64,000 bases of DNA from Megaleporinus macrocephalus (lineage: Eukaryota; Chordata; Actinopteri; Characiformes; Anostomidae): positions 37,198,162 to 37,262,161 of the forward strand of contig CM038704.1 in assembly GCA_021613375.1 (NCBI GenBank), in the 5' to 3' direction. The position numbers and the translations under genes were made by a program. This document shows positions 46,541 to 59,099 of the stretch, in pieces (the first letter of the stretch is position 1; every line of letters begins with the position of its first letter). Below the pieces are notes generated by a model. The model saw only the letters and a list, made by a program, of their open reading frames with translations, was not told where the DNA came from and did no database searches.

Positions 46541-49167
46541 CAACTCCCCTGTTGGCATGGTTAAGCCTCATACATTTGCCTCAACTGTGTGTTGAGTAAT
46601 GTCGAACTGACTTACTTATATGGTGTCTGATACTGATATCTGTAAATATGGACAAATGTATATATAATATTAAGGCTTATAATAAGGTGACTGGATTTCT
46701 AAAATGAAAACTGGGGGCATTGCAAAAGTTGTCTAGCGGTTTATAGGCACAGATACACTTACCACAAAAGATTTAGCCCATGATTCATATTCATATTAAA
46801 TATTTTAATATTTCCGCAGTAAAAAAGAGACTGGCGTCAACAGAAAAATGCTACATGGCTATATTCCAATAGCCAGACTCCAAACACATCCCTGGGCCAG
46901 CTCCAGTTCTGGAAAGACAAAGGCAGAGCTATTAACGTATGCCATATGTCATATACGGATATGGCTGAAAAAGTAACACAGTTTTAAAAAATACTATTTG
47001 TATATTGCACAGAGCTACACTCAAATAGATTGTATGTCTATGCATCACCAAGTATTATGATTGAAGTCCTGTAACACAGCCCTGCTCTTAACCCCCTAGG
47101 TGACCACATGTCCTGAAAAAACTTTTTTGTTGATATTGTGGACTCACTGCTTGCTTCTGGGGGAGTGTTACCCAGCAGTATTCTTTAAAACTACACCAGT
47201 AAGTGGTAGAAGTGGCCCGTAGATAGCAGCAGCCCCATCTGTTGGCCAAAACAAGCACATCATGAGACATCTGCCTGTCTGCTCTGCTGCAGGACCTTCA
47301 TACGACTTTATGTTGTGTTTTTATTTGGGGTTTAAAAAAGGACAACTCCAGGAACAGCTCCACCCAGGGACGGGGAACATCTCATCACGCTAGCTTTGAA
47401 TGGCTGGTGCTACTGTTTTTAGCTTAGCATAGCTGAAAGAACTATTAAAGCAAACTTCAAGCACATATCTTGACTGTTATTGAGCTATTCATCCAGACAT
47501 AGCCACGACACCTCATAAACAAACAGATGTGCAAACAACAGCGTAATTGTTGAAATTAGCTCATGAATCTGCTCCTGTTCCCAACTGTAAACATACAGCA
47601 CTCCCACATGTACAGCTTAATGGCTCTACCAAACAAGCCATGTGTCATATGGAGTAGGTGGAAGGATAGATGGATGATCTGATGGATAGATGACGGATGT
47701 ACGTAACGTCTGTAGTGGCAGTCACTCTTTTTGGATGCCACCCACATTCCAGCAGGTGTGAATCAGAAAGACTCGCTGACCTAATTCTTCACACTTCACT
47801 TCCAAAACAAGAGCAGCTTCTGCTCATGAATCTGCTTTAAACAGAACTACACTGTTTGCACTAAACCACACCTAAGCACGAATTATTAAGGGTCTAAAGG
47901 GCGACTTCAAAACAAAGCCATTCAGAGCTGTTTGGTGTGAAACGCTCTGTTGTAGATAAACTTGTTTACAGTGGTGGTGATAGGAACCAGACGTCCGCTT
48001 CTACAAGCTCCCAAGTCTCGTGCTGAAGTTTTTGTCCATAACTAGTTTATTTTAATTAATTCATGGATGAGGGACATATGAAAGACGTTCTATGACAAAA
48101 TAGTCCACATAACTGTTTTTTTTTGCCCCTGATTTTTCCACTTCCATTTGTGAAATACCCCTTGATATTCAGATATCCATTTTGGCTGGCTACTTCAGCG
48201 TTGTCTGGCTGCTCCCGCGCCGCTTAGTAGCAGCAGAACCAGACCAGACCAGTTCTTGCCAGTTGAAGCAGACTTGTATTTGAACATTGTAAGTATATTT
48301 TTAAGGGAACAAACAGAATTGTGATATTTTGGGGGGAGTTTAATGTGAGGGACCACCTGTATTTTGTACCTTGATCTTACCTTGATCGTCAACGTTGCAG
48401 GAATAAACTTAGAAGACATGAGTAGGTTCACTAGTGGTTTTGAGTGTAAATTAAATATCTACATAATTTGTGTTGTAGACATGGTAACCCCTGGTTCCCA
48501 TCATCACCACTGTAAGCACATCTGAATCATTTCACACCTTTTCATCATTTCTTTTGCAGGGAATATCAGTTTAGTCTCATTTTTAACTGCAGGCAAGTTA
48601 AGAGTGCAAAAGCAAAGCTGTCACAGGTTCTTTCAGGAGTACATGCTGTATTATATTAATAAAGTAAGTATTATTATTATAATAATCGATTCCAGTTCAT
48701 TAACTTTCTAAAATCAGTCCATGTGAACCAAACTCAAAACATCAGTGCATTTTTATGGTGCCATTGGTGACTGATGAGCATTTCTTATTCTAGCTTGATC
48801 AGTCCATCATGCCTGGTCACTCTTCAAGCCCAGGTCAGTTTCTCCAAAGGCCAAACAAAACATGTGATCAGATGTTATGTAAGAAAGTTGAGTGCTTTCT
48901 GTATTAATAAGTTTGCACATGCTTTGACCTGTGAGACGTAGCATGTCTCTTTAGATCTCTACATCATTTTTCTCAACACTCATGTGGGTGTTTTTTAAGG
49001 AATAAATTAAAACTCTTGCAGATGGTTCTCATGAATATTTATCTTAGCTATGTTTACCCTCCTGACAAACTGATCATGAGAAATACTGATGCCAAAAAAG
49101 GTGAACTTAACTTATAATGAGTCGAGTGTATATCAGTTAGCTTTTCTGCAGAAGCAGTGGATGAAAC
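46541..49167. other. No gene seen; R19 repeat copy at 48400-48560
   Basis: 48400-48560 shares the TTGTGTTGTAGACATGGTAA block with 40380-40600. 47820-48190 has R19-like text in part (GTGGTGGTGATAGGAACCAG, 47972-47991). No exon or RNA gene is recognised elsewhere. Confidence 0.4.
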
Positions 49168-49857
49168 TCACTGGTCACTTTATTAGAAAAAGGTGTTTCT
49201 AATAAAATAGCCAGTGAATGAAGCACAAGTGGAAGTACAAGGTAAGTATTTCTAATGAAGTGGCCAGTGAGTGAAAGTGCAAGGTAGGTGTTTTTGATAA
49301 GGTGGCCATTGAGTGGAAATATTCGGCAGGTGTTTCAAATAAAGTGGCCATTGAGTGGAAGTACAAGGTAGGTGTTTTTAAAAAGTGGCCAGTTCGTTGA
49401 AATTCCAGGTAGGTGTTTCTAATAAAGTGGCCATTGAGTGAAAGTATTCGGTAGGTGTTTCTAATAAAATGGGCAGGAATGGAAGTACAAGGTGGGTGTT
49501 TTTGATAAAGTGGCCAGTTAGTTGAAATTCAAAGTAGGTGTTTTCTAATAAAGTAGCCAGTGAGTGGAAATACAAGATAGGTGTTTCTAATAAAGTGGCC
49601 AATGAGTGGAAGTGCAAGGTAGGTGTTTCTAATAAAGTAGCCAGTCAGTGAAAGTACAAAGTAGGTGTTTCTATTAAAATGGCCAGTTAGTAGAAAAACA
49701 AGGTAGATGTTTCTAATATAGTGCCCAGAAATTGGAAGCACAAGGTAGGCATTTCTGATAAAGTGGCCAGTGAGTGGATGTATTCACCAGGTGTTTCTAA
49801 TAAAGTGGCCAGTGAGTAAAAGCACAAGCTCTTCCTTTTCTATTTAAGTGGCCAGTA
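49168..49857 (+). repeat. Minisatellite, ~42-bp unit, about 16 copies
   Basis: Units read GTGGCCAGTGAGTGAAAGTA, then CAAGGTAGGTGTTTCTAATAAA, in head-to-tail order with substitutions and 40-43 base spacing. The array opens at 49168 with one unit in inverted orientation (CACTGGTCACTTTATTAGAA). Every full unit carries AATAAA or a near match on the + strand. The minus-strand open frames over it are repeat artefacts. Confidence 0.9.
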
Positions 49858-52129
49858 AGGGCTTTAATGGAGGTCAAAAACTGTTCATATTTGCCCATTT
49901 GTGATTATTTCCACATATAATAAATCAACAAGACTTTAAGCGTCCACAACTGAAAAGCTTTTGCAGACCCAGTTCTAAAGGAAATCCTTATGAGATTCAG
50001 CACAAAATGTTCCCATAAACCCCTTTTTTAACACTCTTGTATGTTTTTCTGCTTTGAACAGACAAAGAACTCAACCCTACAAAGGTTTGTTGAGTCGCGG
50101 CTTCAAAGCCACAGAGCTAGAGCCCAAAACACACTTCATATCTGGTTGCCATGACTGTGTCACTCCGCAGCGGACCGTGCAAATCACATGCTCACTCTTC
50201 CTTTTCTCGGAAGCGCAGGATCAGAACACAGTTGCCATGGGAAACCAAACAAAGAGTAGAGGACGACCCTGGCCACAACCACAGGCAGAGGCCACTCAAA
50301 GCTGTTGACCTTAGATCAGCATCCAACATCCATCAGTTGTTCAGCCCCCATTACCCATAATGTAGAGGGTCAGAGAAGACATTAATTGAAGCTTATATTT
50401 CCATAGACATGTATGACATTATCTATAAATATGAATGCAATTTCAGCCATCAAGAGGCTTCTACTGTTGGATTTTATCTCTTTGGCATTCAGTATCAGAA
50501 ACCACAAAGTGTATTTGATAGTTCTTGAACAAAATGTCTATTTATTTAACCTGCAATTTTAATGCATAATGGTTTAGATGTAAAAGTCATTCCGAGTGGC
50601 TTGGTGTGAAACTTTGGTAAGCATTCCCCAGACCACAAGGCTGCATCTCTCACCCTGCCCACACACATACCAGTATCAGAGTTAGTAAAACTAAAGCTAA
50701 CCCAGTGTAAACAAAAGCCAGAAAGCTAGACCACTTGTCTTTAGCTGCCTGTCATTCGTTCATTGATTTATTTATATAACAACATTGTTCCTTCATTCGT
50801 ACATTCTTTTAACCATCGTCGGCATTGTTCTCTCACCTGTTCATTCCTTTATCCATTCACCACTATTGTTCCTTCATCTTTTTATTAATTTATCCAACAT
50901 TGTTTTTTCATCCATACATTCCTCTATCCATACAACAACATTGTATCCATTCTGCTGAGTGTTACTTTATCCATTTATTCAGTTTTTTACATCTTTTCCT
51001 TTTGTGCTTCTGTCCATCTCTATGTTTTGTACAGAGGTTTGTTTTCCTGTCTGCAATGCTGTTGGTCTGTGACTTTTTTGGTCCAGTTAGCATCACATAC
51101 AGTAAAACCTGGATAATAATGTTAGTTCTGTATGAAGGTCGGAGTAGGCTAGCGGTGATGGACAGAGAGCGGTCAATCAAGCTCTCATTAGCCATGCCCC
51201 GTTCTCAGGTCTCATCAGCGTGTTCTAATCATTAATAATCATATTTTTCTTTCAAACTTTGCTGGACGTGTAATATAACGCTCAGGTTTAGAAATAGACA
51301 AACACTTTATATGGTTTACGCTGTGTTCCCTGCAACTTTAAGGACAAATTAATTTCTTGTTCCTCTCCAGTTATTTTGTGCGTCTCAGGACAGACTGTTA
51401 GCATTTATGTCAGATTTTCATCAAGCGCTTTAAGAGCTTCAGAATAACTTCTTCCAGAGGTCCACCATTGAAAATAAAAGCTAAAGGGTGATTAGCCGCA
51501 AACACACTGAGTGTGTGGTCATACTTTTGTAAATATTTATTTTTTCTTTTAATATGCCATAACATACAAGCACAAAGCCACAGTTTCCCCATCTCCATCA
51601 AAGGAAATGAAATAGAGATGCACCAAGCTTGATAAAAAAAAGCTAATAAGCACATACGATAAGAAAGAGTATGTGTTATGTTGAGAAATATTGCATGTGT
51701 ACACATAATGTAATGATTTTGTGAAGTACGTGCCAGCCAAGCACTGTGTAGAGTTTTCTATTTACTATTGAATGGAAGAAACCAAGATAGCTGTCTTTTA
51801 AGACTTTTAACTCTTTTAAGAGTTTGTATTGCTAGTACGAAAAAGGTTGGTAGAGCCTGTTAGCTCTTGTTCTATTGTGCCTGGTAAACAATGCTTGGCT
51901 TCCATTAGTTTTAGTGCTTAGCCTTCACTAGCTTTGGCGACTCTTTCTCTTTAGTATAGGCTTTTAACTATTGTAAACAAGCGCCTAGCCTCCACTGGCT
52001 TTAGCGCCTACTTCTTCACTAGCTTTAGTTTGTTAGTTCTTGGCTAATTGCTAACAGCCTTCTTTAGATCTTAGCCTGTTTGGCCTGTAAATAAATGTTG
52101 AGCCTTTTTAATTTAGGCATTTAGTTCAG
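49858..52129. other. No gene seen
   Basis: GTTGCCATGGGAAAC (50231-50245) resembles an RFX X-box. 50750-50960 has loosely repeated TTCATTCnTnCATTC phrases. 51130-51245 has a CTCATTAGCC and ATCATTAATAATCAT patch. 51880-52060 repeats TTTAGNGCNTAGCCTNCACT phrases. None is a gene. Confidence 0.4.
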
Positions 52130-52560
52130 TTTAATTCAGGTTTATTGTATAGCACTATTTACAACAGTGCTGTCACAAAGCAGCTTTACACAAGTTTGAA
52201 AAAATACAGTTACAACATGTTTCCCCCAGTGAGCAAGCCAGAGGCAATGGTGGCAAGGAAAAAGTCCTTCAAGACTGGAGGAAGAAACCTTGGGAGGAAC
52301 CAAGACTCACAAAGGGAGAACCATCCTCCTCTGGTCAAAAAGTATTTACAGTTTATTAGGCTAAATTTAAAAAATAGAACTAAGAGAATCTCCGTTTGAA
52401 GTCTAGATGGTAAAAGCTTTAGGAACTGTACAGGTAGAGACAGTCTCTGACTGAGGCAGTTTGTAAAAAAGTGGGAGTGAACTGAAACAGTCCCAGCATA
52501 TCTTAATGAAGGTACATCAGGATGACACAGTGGTGCAGTTAAGTGTGTAGCAGATGGCAA
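52130..52560 (+). repeat. Dispersed repeat family R14, uninterrupted copy
   Basis: Starts TTTAATTCAGGTTTATTGTATAGC and proceeds through CAGTGAGCAAGCCAGAGG, GGCAAGGAAAAAGTCCTTC, CTTGGGAGGAACCAAGACTC and GTGGGAGTGAACTGAAACAG. It serves as the reference for the split copies at 39014-40255 and 4860-5460. Confidence 0.7.
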
Positions 52561-53574
52561 GAATAAAGAGGAGAACTGGTTGGTGTCAGGTGAGCCAGAG
52601 ACCCTGATGGTCAGTCTTCCACCGGTTCAGTTTTAAGAAGCAACAGCTTCTTACTTCTTGCTGGTGATTGGAAAAATAATACATTGTAATGCTGAGTGAG
52701 TTTAGTACTTTGTTTAGGTCTTATGAATGTATTAGTTGAATGAATTGTTGATCAGATGCACAGGCACTAATGTAAAGTTACATACAAGACCATTTATGTC
52801 TATTTTATTCTCTGGTATATTTAGTAACTGCCACTATGGTAAAGGTTGACTTAGATATATGTGAGGATATGTTTATTATAATAGTGTTTGTTATGTCTAT
52901 AGTTTTATACATGTAAATTATGCAGGAATTAAATGAGCTTTATATTTCTATACAGTGTGAAAATATTGTTGTGCACTCATATCAAGGGCATAGCTGTGGG
53001 AAAAAGAAAGACAAAGACCACAGTTTATAGTTAAAACTGCATTTATTAAAAAAGAAAAAATGCATTTGAGATCTTGAGCACAAAGCCACTGTTCCACTAT
53101 CTCCAAAGTTCTGGAAAAGCCTTTACTATAACCCTAAAACATATTTATTATGATTAACTTTGATTATCTTCTGGTGTTAGTCTTCTGTGCTTCTTCTGTT
53201 TGCCCTTAGTTTTAATTTCTCCACTGGTTTTTAACATTGCCTGTTGTTTTCTTCCTTGTCTTAATTATTCTCTTTCTTTCTCCTTATCTTTTCTCCTAAA
53301 GCACTTTGGCGTAGGGGTTGCACAGCTTCAGATTTCAACACTGATGTAGCCTTCTGCAAACTAGAGATACAGACTCTGAAATCTAGGAAATTTGTATCCA
53401 ACTTTGGTGCACCCAACGCAGCCTGGCCAAGATGTTCACCTGCGGTACAGATCCAGAGAGCCAGAAAAATTGAAAGCTCTGTAACTCAATGAAAATAAGA
53501 AGAATTGACTTTAAACTTCACAGGATTATGAAACGTTATACGCTCTCTCTTTTTATTGTGGTCTTCAGGAAGAT
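52561..53574. other. No gene seen
   Basis: Mixed AT-rich sequence; no supported feature. Confidence 0.4.
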
Positions 53575-53800
53575 GACAATGTTCAGTATCTGATCTTTGA
53601 AGCACTATAGAAATGTCAAGAATGTCAGGAGAGAGCCAAACTCCACAGGTCAGTAGAACATGACATGGTCTTTCCCTGTATCTGCATTGCGAGACTTCAG
53701 GAAACCAGAGATACAGACAGACTCCTCACCTGTTGTCTTCTCGAAGGCAACCATGTTGATAGCATCTCAATGACATGGGCAGCAACTTAAGCAACAAGGT
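53575..53800 (+). repeat. Dispersed repeat (family R18), copy 2
   Basis: Matches 34170-34400 in order (TATCTGATCTTTGAAG, CAAACTCCACAG, CTCCTCACCTGTTGTC, GCAACCATGTTGATAG). Partial further similarity is seen at 53360-53400. Confidence 0.5.
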
Positions 53801-54059
53801 TTGTTTCGGCACTAAAATCAGTGATAACTAATTTGAAGACTCTAGTGAAAAGCTTAAATGTAAGAGGGATCCATTCATGTCACCTTGTTTTCCTGATTTA
53901 TACATAAAGCCTACATCTACACAGAGGTCTATCCCATCTGACTGCAGAGTGCAACATGCACACCCGATTCCGAATGTCTTGATTTGTTTGTCTGTGTTTG
54001 AGCTTCTGAGGCTTAGCAGGCAGCACGTTAGTCTCTCTGGCAGTATTGAGCGCTGCAGA

Positions 54060-54300
54060 ATCAATACGTGAGCTTTATTTCCTGCTCCCGCTTTAATCCA
54101 CCTGATTAGCCGCTATAAAAGCCACTCTCCTCTCCTTCAAAATAAGCCGCTAATGCGTTTGTGCACGCTTCAGAAATGCCACAAACACATTTGCATGATT
54201 CCTGGAAATGCACCAGTGCGCTGAGATAGCCTGTCTGTCGCTTCGCTCGTTTCATTCTGCAGCCTGATCACGAACCTACAAGGAACAACTGTCCTAATCG
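54060..54300. promoter_or_regulatory. Candidate regulatory element with octamer and STAT site
   Basis: A ~240-base patch of balanced composition. ATTTGCAT (54189-54196) is a perfect POU octamer, and three bases later TTCCTGGAA (54199-54207) is a perfect STAT palindrome. CTGATTAGCCGCTATAAAAG (54100-54119) holds a homeobox core and TATAAAA. It is about 18 kb downstream of the Thy-1-like gene. Function inferred from motifs only. Confidence 0.35.
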
Positions 54301-54570
54301 AGCGCCTGAGGGAAAAATTATTTTTCTTTTAATTAAAACTGAGTTTTTTATTTATTTAAAGGTAATTGTCACTATAAGGCCAGAGCTGAGGAGTGGTAAT
54401 GCAGTGGTGTTATTTATTATTGACTTACTTGTTTATTGACAGGTTTTAAATTTAACAGTAAAGGCCTAATTGACTGCTTGAATACTAAATCATTGAAGGA
54501 AAAAAATGCTGCCATACATTTGTTCACATTAATGTTTATGCAAAAAAAGTTTAAAAAAGTGAGTTTCTGC

Positions 54571-54602
54571 TATACATTATACATTATACATTATACATTA
54601 TG
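54571..54602. repeat. (ACATTAT)n microsatellite
   Basis: About four and a half perfect 7-base units. Confidence 0.9.
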
Positions 54603-54744
54603 ACATTTGCAAACAGGTTTGTTTAAATTTTAAGATTTTAAAACTCTTTATAGGGGAAATTACACAGATTTTTTAAATGCATGTACGTAATTCAATGGCT
54701 GGTTGTAAACAAAATCATTCAGTGTGGTTTCTTGTAAAATTATC

Positions 54745-54850
54745 CATTGTAATCAATTAAGTGGTGGTGATGGGAACCAGGGGTCACTATGTTTGCAACA
54801 CAGCTACAGTCATTTTATTTACTATCCAAAACCAACAGTTGAGTGTTTAT
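54745..54850 (-). repeat. Dispersed repeat (family R19), inverted copy
   Basis: GTGGTGATGGGAACCAGGGG and GTCACTATGTTTGCAACACA are the reverse complement of the R19 block at 40455-40495 and 48470-48515. Confidence 0.5.
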
Positions 54851-55024
54851 ATATAAGGTTAAAACTATAAATATGAGTCCTTAGGGACTATTTTCCTTCA
54901 CAGTATTCTACATGTATCCCTCCGCCATTAATTGATTTAAGCCAAAATCATAATATGGCAAAGCATGTCAGACATATTTCAGGTATTCATGTAGACATTC
55001 AAATATTTAGACATCTATCACAAT

Positions 55025-55460
55025 CATTGTGAGCAATTCACATGCTCTAATGATTATAAACATAAAGAAATGAATATATAACTTCTCAAAAATTATACAT
55101 TTACAGGAGAAGAAAAAAAAGCTTACTTTACATTTATTATCTGTCAAACTTGGTCCATTTCTTTTGGTATATCTTGTGCACCAGTTTAAAGAGGAAAGTT
55201 TCATTCCAGATTTCTCCTGGAAAGGAATTTATTTAATTCCTTCATCATCAATCTTGATTTAGCTCAATAAAGTACTAAGCAGTCAAAGGAGATATTAGCT
55301 GATAACTGTAAATAATACTGGGTTGTTTCCACAAGGAAAAGGATTTGAAATGGTAAACATGTAAAAGCAAAATAGTGTTTTGCTGAGCAAATAAAAGCTT
55401 CCTAAAAAATAGAGTTTTAAAGTATAATGTCCCCAAGCAACTTCTGCACAGTACTGTATA
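55025..55460 (+). repeat. Dispersed repeat (family R4), copy 2
   Basis: Same order of blocks as 23925-24240, with about 80 extra bases after the first block. The right side ends near CTGCACAGTACTGTATA, a phrase of Tc1-like repeats also at 46462-46475. Confidence 0.55.
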
Positions 55461-56039
55461 TTTATAGCATATGTAGTATACGTTGTAGCTATGAGAACAA
55501 TTTTATCATATTATTAGAACATATAACATTTACAAACATCTACAAGAAAAGAAAAAAAATCTTCTTTTTAACAAAATAAATTGTAGTGAATTTTCAAGTA
55601 GTAGTCCAATCACAACTGACTGAAGATCAAATTATGATCAAAAATTTATAAATAAAAAATATTTTTTATTTATAAGGACTTTATAAGGACTAAGGTATCA
55701 AAATGTTTAAAATTCGTTTTACACAACTGTTTGTCTACTGAATAAACGGACTGTTTAGATTACAATGTATGTAAATGAGGTCTGTTCTAATTGGCTGCTT
55801 TGTAGTTTGCCTCATTCTAAAACCAGTTGAGGCTGAAAAAACCCTTATGACTCAAGTGTAAATGGGCAGAACTAAACTGCTGTGTATAGGAACATACTAC
55901 TGGAAGAAGAATCAAACTGTGTTATATTTGTATTTTCTTCTGAATGCTTTCCATAATCACGGTCTATTAAAATTCTTAATAAACCCAAAAATGCAGTCAT
56001 TAGCCTCGGGGCGTCTTATTGGCTTGGTGTAAATAATGT
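55461..56039. other. No gene seen
   Basis: Strongly AT-rich with a short duplication of TTATAAGGACT near 55671-55691. Confidence 0.4.
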
Positions 56040-56300
56040 ATTCAGATGAGACTGCAGTTGTTTGGAGTGAAGGTATTTGCTCACGCATTAAAACAAATCA
56101 GTCTGCTGCTCTGGTTCACTAACAGTGTAATTACTGTTACACAATACGGTTCAATACTGCACACTTGCTTGTTTTCTGAGACTTGGCAGGAATCTGCGGA
56201 AAGCATTGCGAATATTGCCCCCATTAGGCAAGCATGCCAAACAAGGCACACAAGCACCGCCATCGCCTCCCTGATTACCTCCATCAAAGTCAACATTACA
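56040..56300. promoter_or_regulatory. Candidate conserved non-coding element
   Basis: A repeat-free 260-base patch of balanced composition, open on both strands by chance (85 and 71 codons, no domain). Contains GTGTAATTACTG (homeobox core), GCATTGCGAATATTGCCC (C/EBP- or POU-like) and CATCAAAG (TCF/LEF-like). Role inferred; unproven. Confidence 0.3.
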
Positions 56301-56499
56301 TAAGCTTTCTGTATCTTTATGTAACATCTGGCAACCTCCTTACCTGCCCCGCTTTATCCCCACTACTCAATTGCATCAATTCTTTATGTCTTTGTGTCAG
56401 ATGATTTACGCTACTGTTTAAAGATTTAGAAACATTCAAAGTTCATTTTGTGTCAGTGGTTTTAAATAAAATAATACATTTCAAAAGCAGAAACAAATA

Positions 56500-57140
56500 C
56501 TGTGGCCAAATATTTTTGCACCCCTAAAAAAGGTGACAAAAAGGGTAGAAAGGGTTTTTCTATCCAATTTAGATGTAATTTTACATTGTACATGTTAAAT
56601 ACCAGTTTCTTTTAAGGAGGTATGGTCACTGACTTGGCCATTGCAGAGTATTCTACTTGGGTTGCTTTGAACAGTATGCTTTGAGTCGAAAAATATTTGC
56701 ACTGTGGATCATTCAGTGAGTTTGAGGCTGAAACTGAGCAGATAATATAGCCCTACATACTTAGTGCCTATGCCATAAAACTACCTCCACCATGCTTCAC
56801 AGAAAAGGTGGTATGCTTACAATTATGATCAGTTCTGTTCCTAAACTCTAATCTGGTCCAATGTTTATTAATCATTTAAATTTCTCTTTGTCGATGACAT
56901 TAGCTCAGATGTGACTGCCTCTTGGCAGGTGTTTTTGATCTGTTGTAAAGTGTGTTTTCTAATTTATACAGCATTAGAAAGTCTGTCCATTTGATTCATA
57001 TTCATTATTTTATTCCCAATGACAATAGCTTTGTCAACCTCCAAAAACTTTTGGGCCTGACTGTATATTTATTTAAATCTCAGTATATTGCTGGTGGATT
57101 TTTAATCATTTCAGTATTCTATAATATAAAGTCAGTTTTG
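56500..57140. mobile_element. Decayed Tc1-like relic
   Basis: Phrases CTCCACCATGCTTCACAG (56788-56805), TGGCCATTGCAGAGTATTCT and CAAAAACTTTTGGGCCTGAC are typical of ancient fish Tc1/mariner copies. All frames are broken. Related debris lies at 60240-60470. Confidence 0.45.
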
Positions 57141-57859
57141 TTGAAGATAAATGTATGAAATTAAAGTAGAAGTTTTAAAATGAGAGTTCAATCCCTGGTA
57201 ATTCCACAGTAATCTGATTCCAAGCTGTTCTTATATTATGATATGCAGACAATATGCGGATCGGTCACAAAAAATGGGGGAAATGGAGGAATATACAAGA
57301 ATATATGGATCTAAATAATTACAATATATTATTTATCAATTATAAAGGTTTTGCTAATCCCCAAATAGTAAATCTTAAATCTCCTGGTTTCTAACATTAG
57401 ATTTGCATTGTGTATGTTATTTTAAAGAAAATAATAACTAATATAACAAGTGATTTCAAACATGAATTTTAAATGATATTGTATGTCTTGATGGTACTGC
57501 CTGACCAGCATGTTTGTTGTCAGTAAAGGGCGGTATGCTTCGTGTAACAGGGTTTAATGGAATATTGCTGACCGTGGCTCAAAAAGCATTTCCTCATCTC
57601 GGCCTATGCAGCATCTACACGCTGAGCAGTTTTCCTAGGTCAGCTTAAATGCTTTTCCTTCATCTCTGGTTTAGCCTCTGAGAGATGGACAAGAGTTGCA
57701 CACAGTAATAGTTCTGGATCCTTATATCAGGCAAAACACAAAATACCTCAGAATGTACCTAAATTTAAAAATTCATTATAAAGGAGCCAATAACACAATG
57801 AGTAATAATAATAAAAAATTATAATTATAATAAATAAATTGCATGCAAATGTATTTATA
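57141..57859. other. No gene seen
   Basis: AT-rich DNA with no recognised element. Confidence 0.4.
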
Positions 57860-58420
57860 GACTTCCCAATCAATGCAAAACAAACTGCATTAATTCTAAA
57901 ATGGTTCATTCAAGAATCATTTATTCATTCATCAACCACCTCTCCTCCTCCACTGTAGCTGGAGCCTGTCCCAGCACTCGAAGACAAGAAACATCCTGGA
58001 TCATAATGCCTAATTAGTGAAGTACAAATTTAACTGTAGAACTTGAACAGAACAAAGTATACTATAGTTGCAAATAGAAAAAAAAATATTTTATTAAATT
58101 CAACTATTTAGAAATTAACTGTAAACTCCATTGACTAGAAATCAGGAATTAAATTTAATTTCAGAATACCCAATTAATGCAGGGCAAATTTGATCTCTAG
58201 ATTTCCCAATCAGTGAAGTACAAATATATTGCTGGAACATCCAATCAATGGTATCCAAATTTAATTTGATACATACTCCCACTCAATGGTGTACAGTTTA
58301 AATTCTAGAATTTATATTCAGTTGATAAAAATGTAACTACAGGTTCTTAATCAGTAAAGGAAAAAAAAACATTGAAAGAATTTCCAATCAATAAAAGAGG
58401 GTCAATTTTGTAGTCCACTG
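57860..58420 (+). repeat. Highly degenerate ~36-bp tandem repeat
   Basis: Phrases of the form TCCCAATCAATGNAGTACAAATTTAATTCTAGA recur about every 36 bases between 58140 and 58410, with outliers at 57864 and 58008. The units share order but only about two thirds of positions, so the array is old. Confidence 0.5.
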
Positions 58421-58721
58421 ATTCTAAAAATAGTGGAATCTAAATTTACTCTGAAGCAATCAAATGGTTCCACACATGTGAAATAGGGATTGAAAATTTG
58501 AGTGCTCAAGTTTTATGTGATTGTATATTCGTGTGTTTGTCCGTTGATTGCTGGTATTGAAAATCTGGAATATGGCAGAGTGCTAATGACTGTTGTAGAC
58601 AACACAAGGCCTTTGTGCAGATGTGAAGGCTGGAATGGAGGGAAATGGGTCTCACAGCCATCAGAAGGGGATGTTTACATTTGTGTTTAAACTCTTATCT
58701 CGCTGAGTCACACTGTTCAAA

Positions 58722-58766
58722 CAGAGAGAAAGAGAGAGAGAGAGGGAGGGAGAGAGAGAGAGAGAG
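58722..58766. repeat. (GA)n microsatellite
   Basis: About 45 bases of AG repeats with GGG interruptions. Confidence 0.9.
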
Positions 58767-59099
58767 CACTAATATGGGCGTGTGACCCAGTATTCAAACA
58801 AGAAATGAGGCTTTGGGCTTTTGGTCTACTGACCACTACACACTCATCCACTAATACAACAATAATTACGAATACAGTAGAATACAAATCCTAATAAGTT
58901 AAAAAAATAGTGTTATTTCATGATTAGATTTTATGAATTTGCATATAATTCATTCAAGCATTCCAAGCTTTCAGCTGGGTTGCAGGGTTTCTAGCACAGA
59001 ATTAGCAAATATTCTACATGTGGTTAATTAGCATCCAGGACATGTCATGATGATGTTAAGAACCCTGTAATGACTGACTAAAAGACTAAAAATCTATTA

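Noticed and set aside
49378..49741. Two ~70-80 codon minus-strand frames with repeating Leu/Thr/His motifs
   Set aside because: They are translations of the 42-bp minisatellite.
49168..49857. CRISPR-like regular repeats
   Set aside because: Units are contiguous without unique spacers and the genome is eukaryotic.
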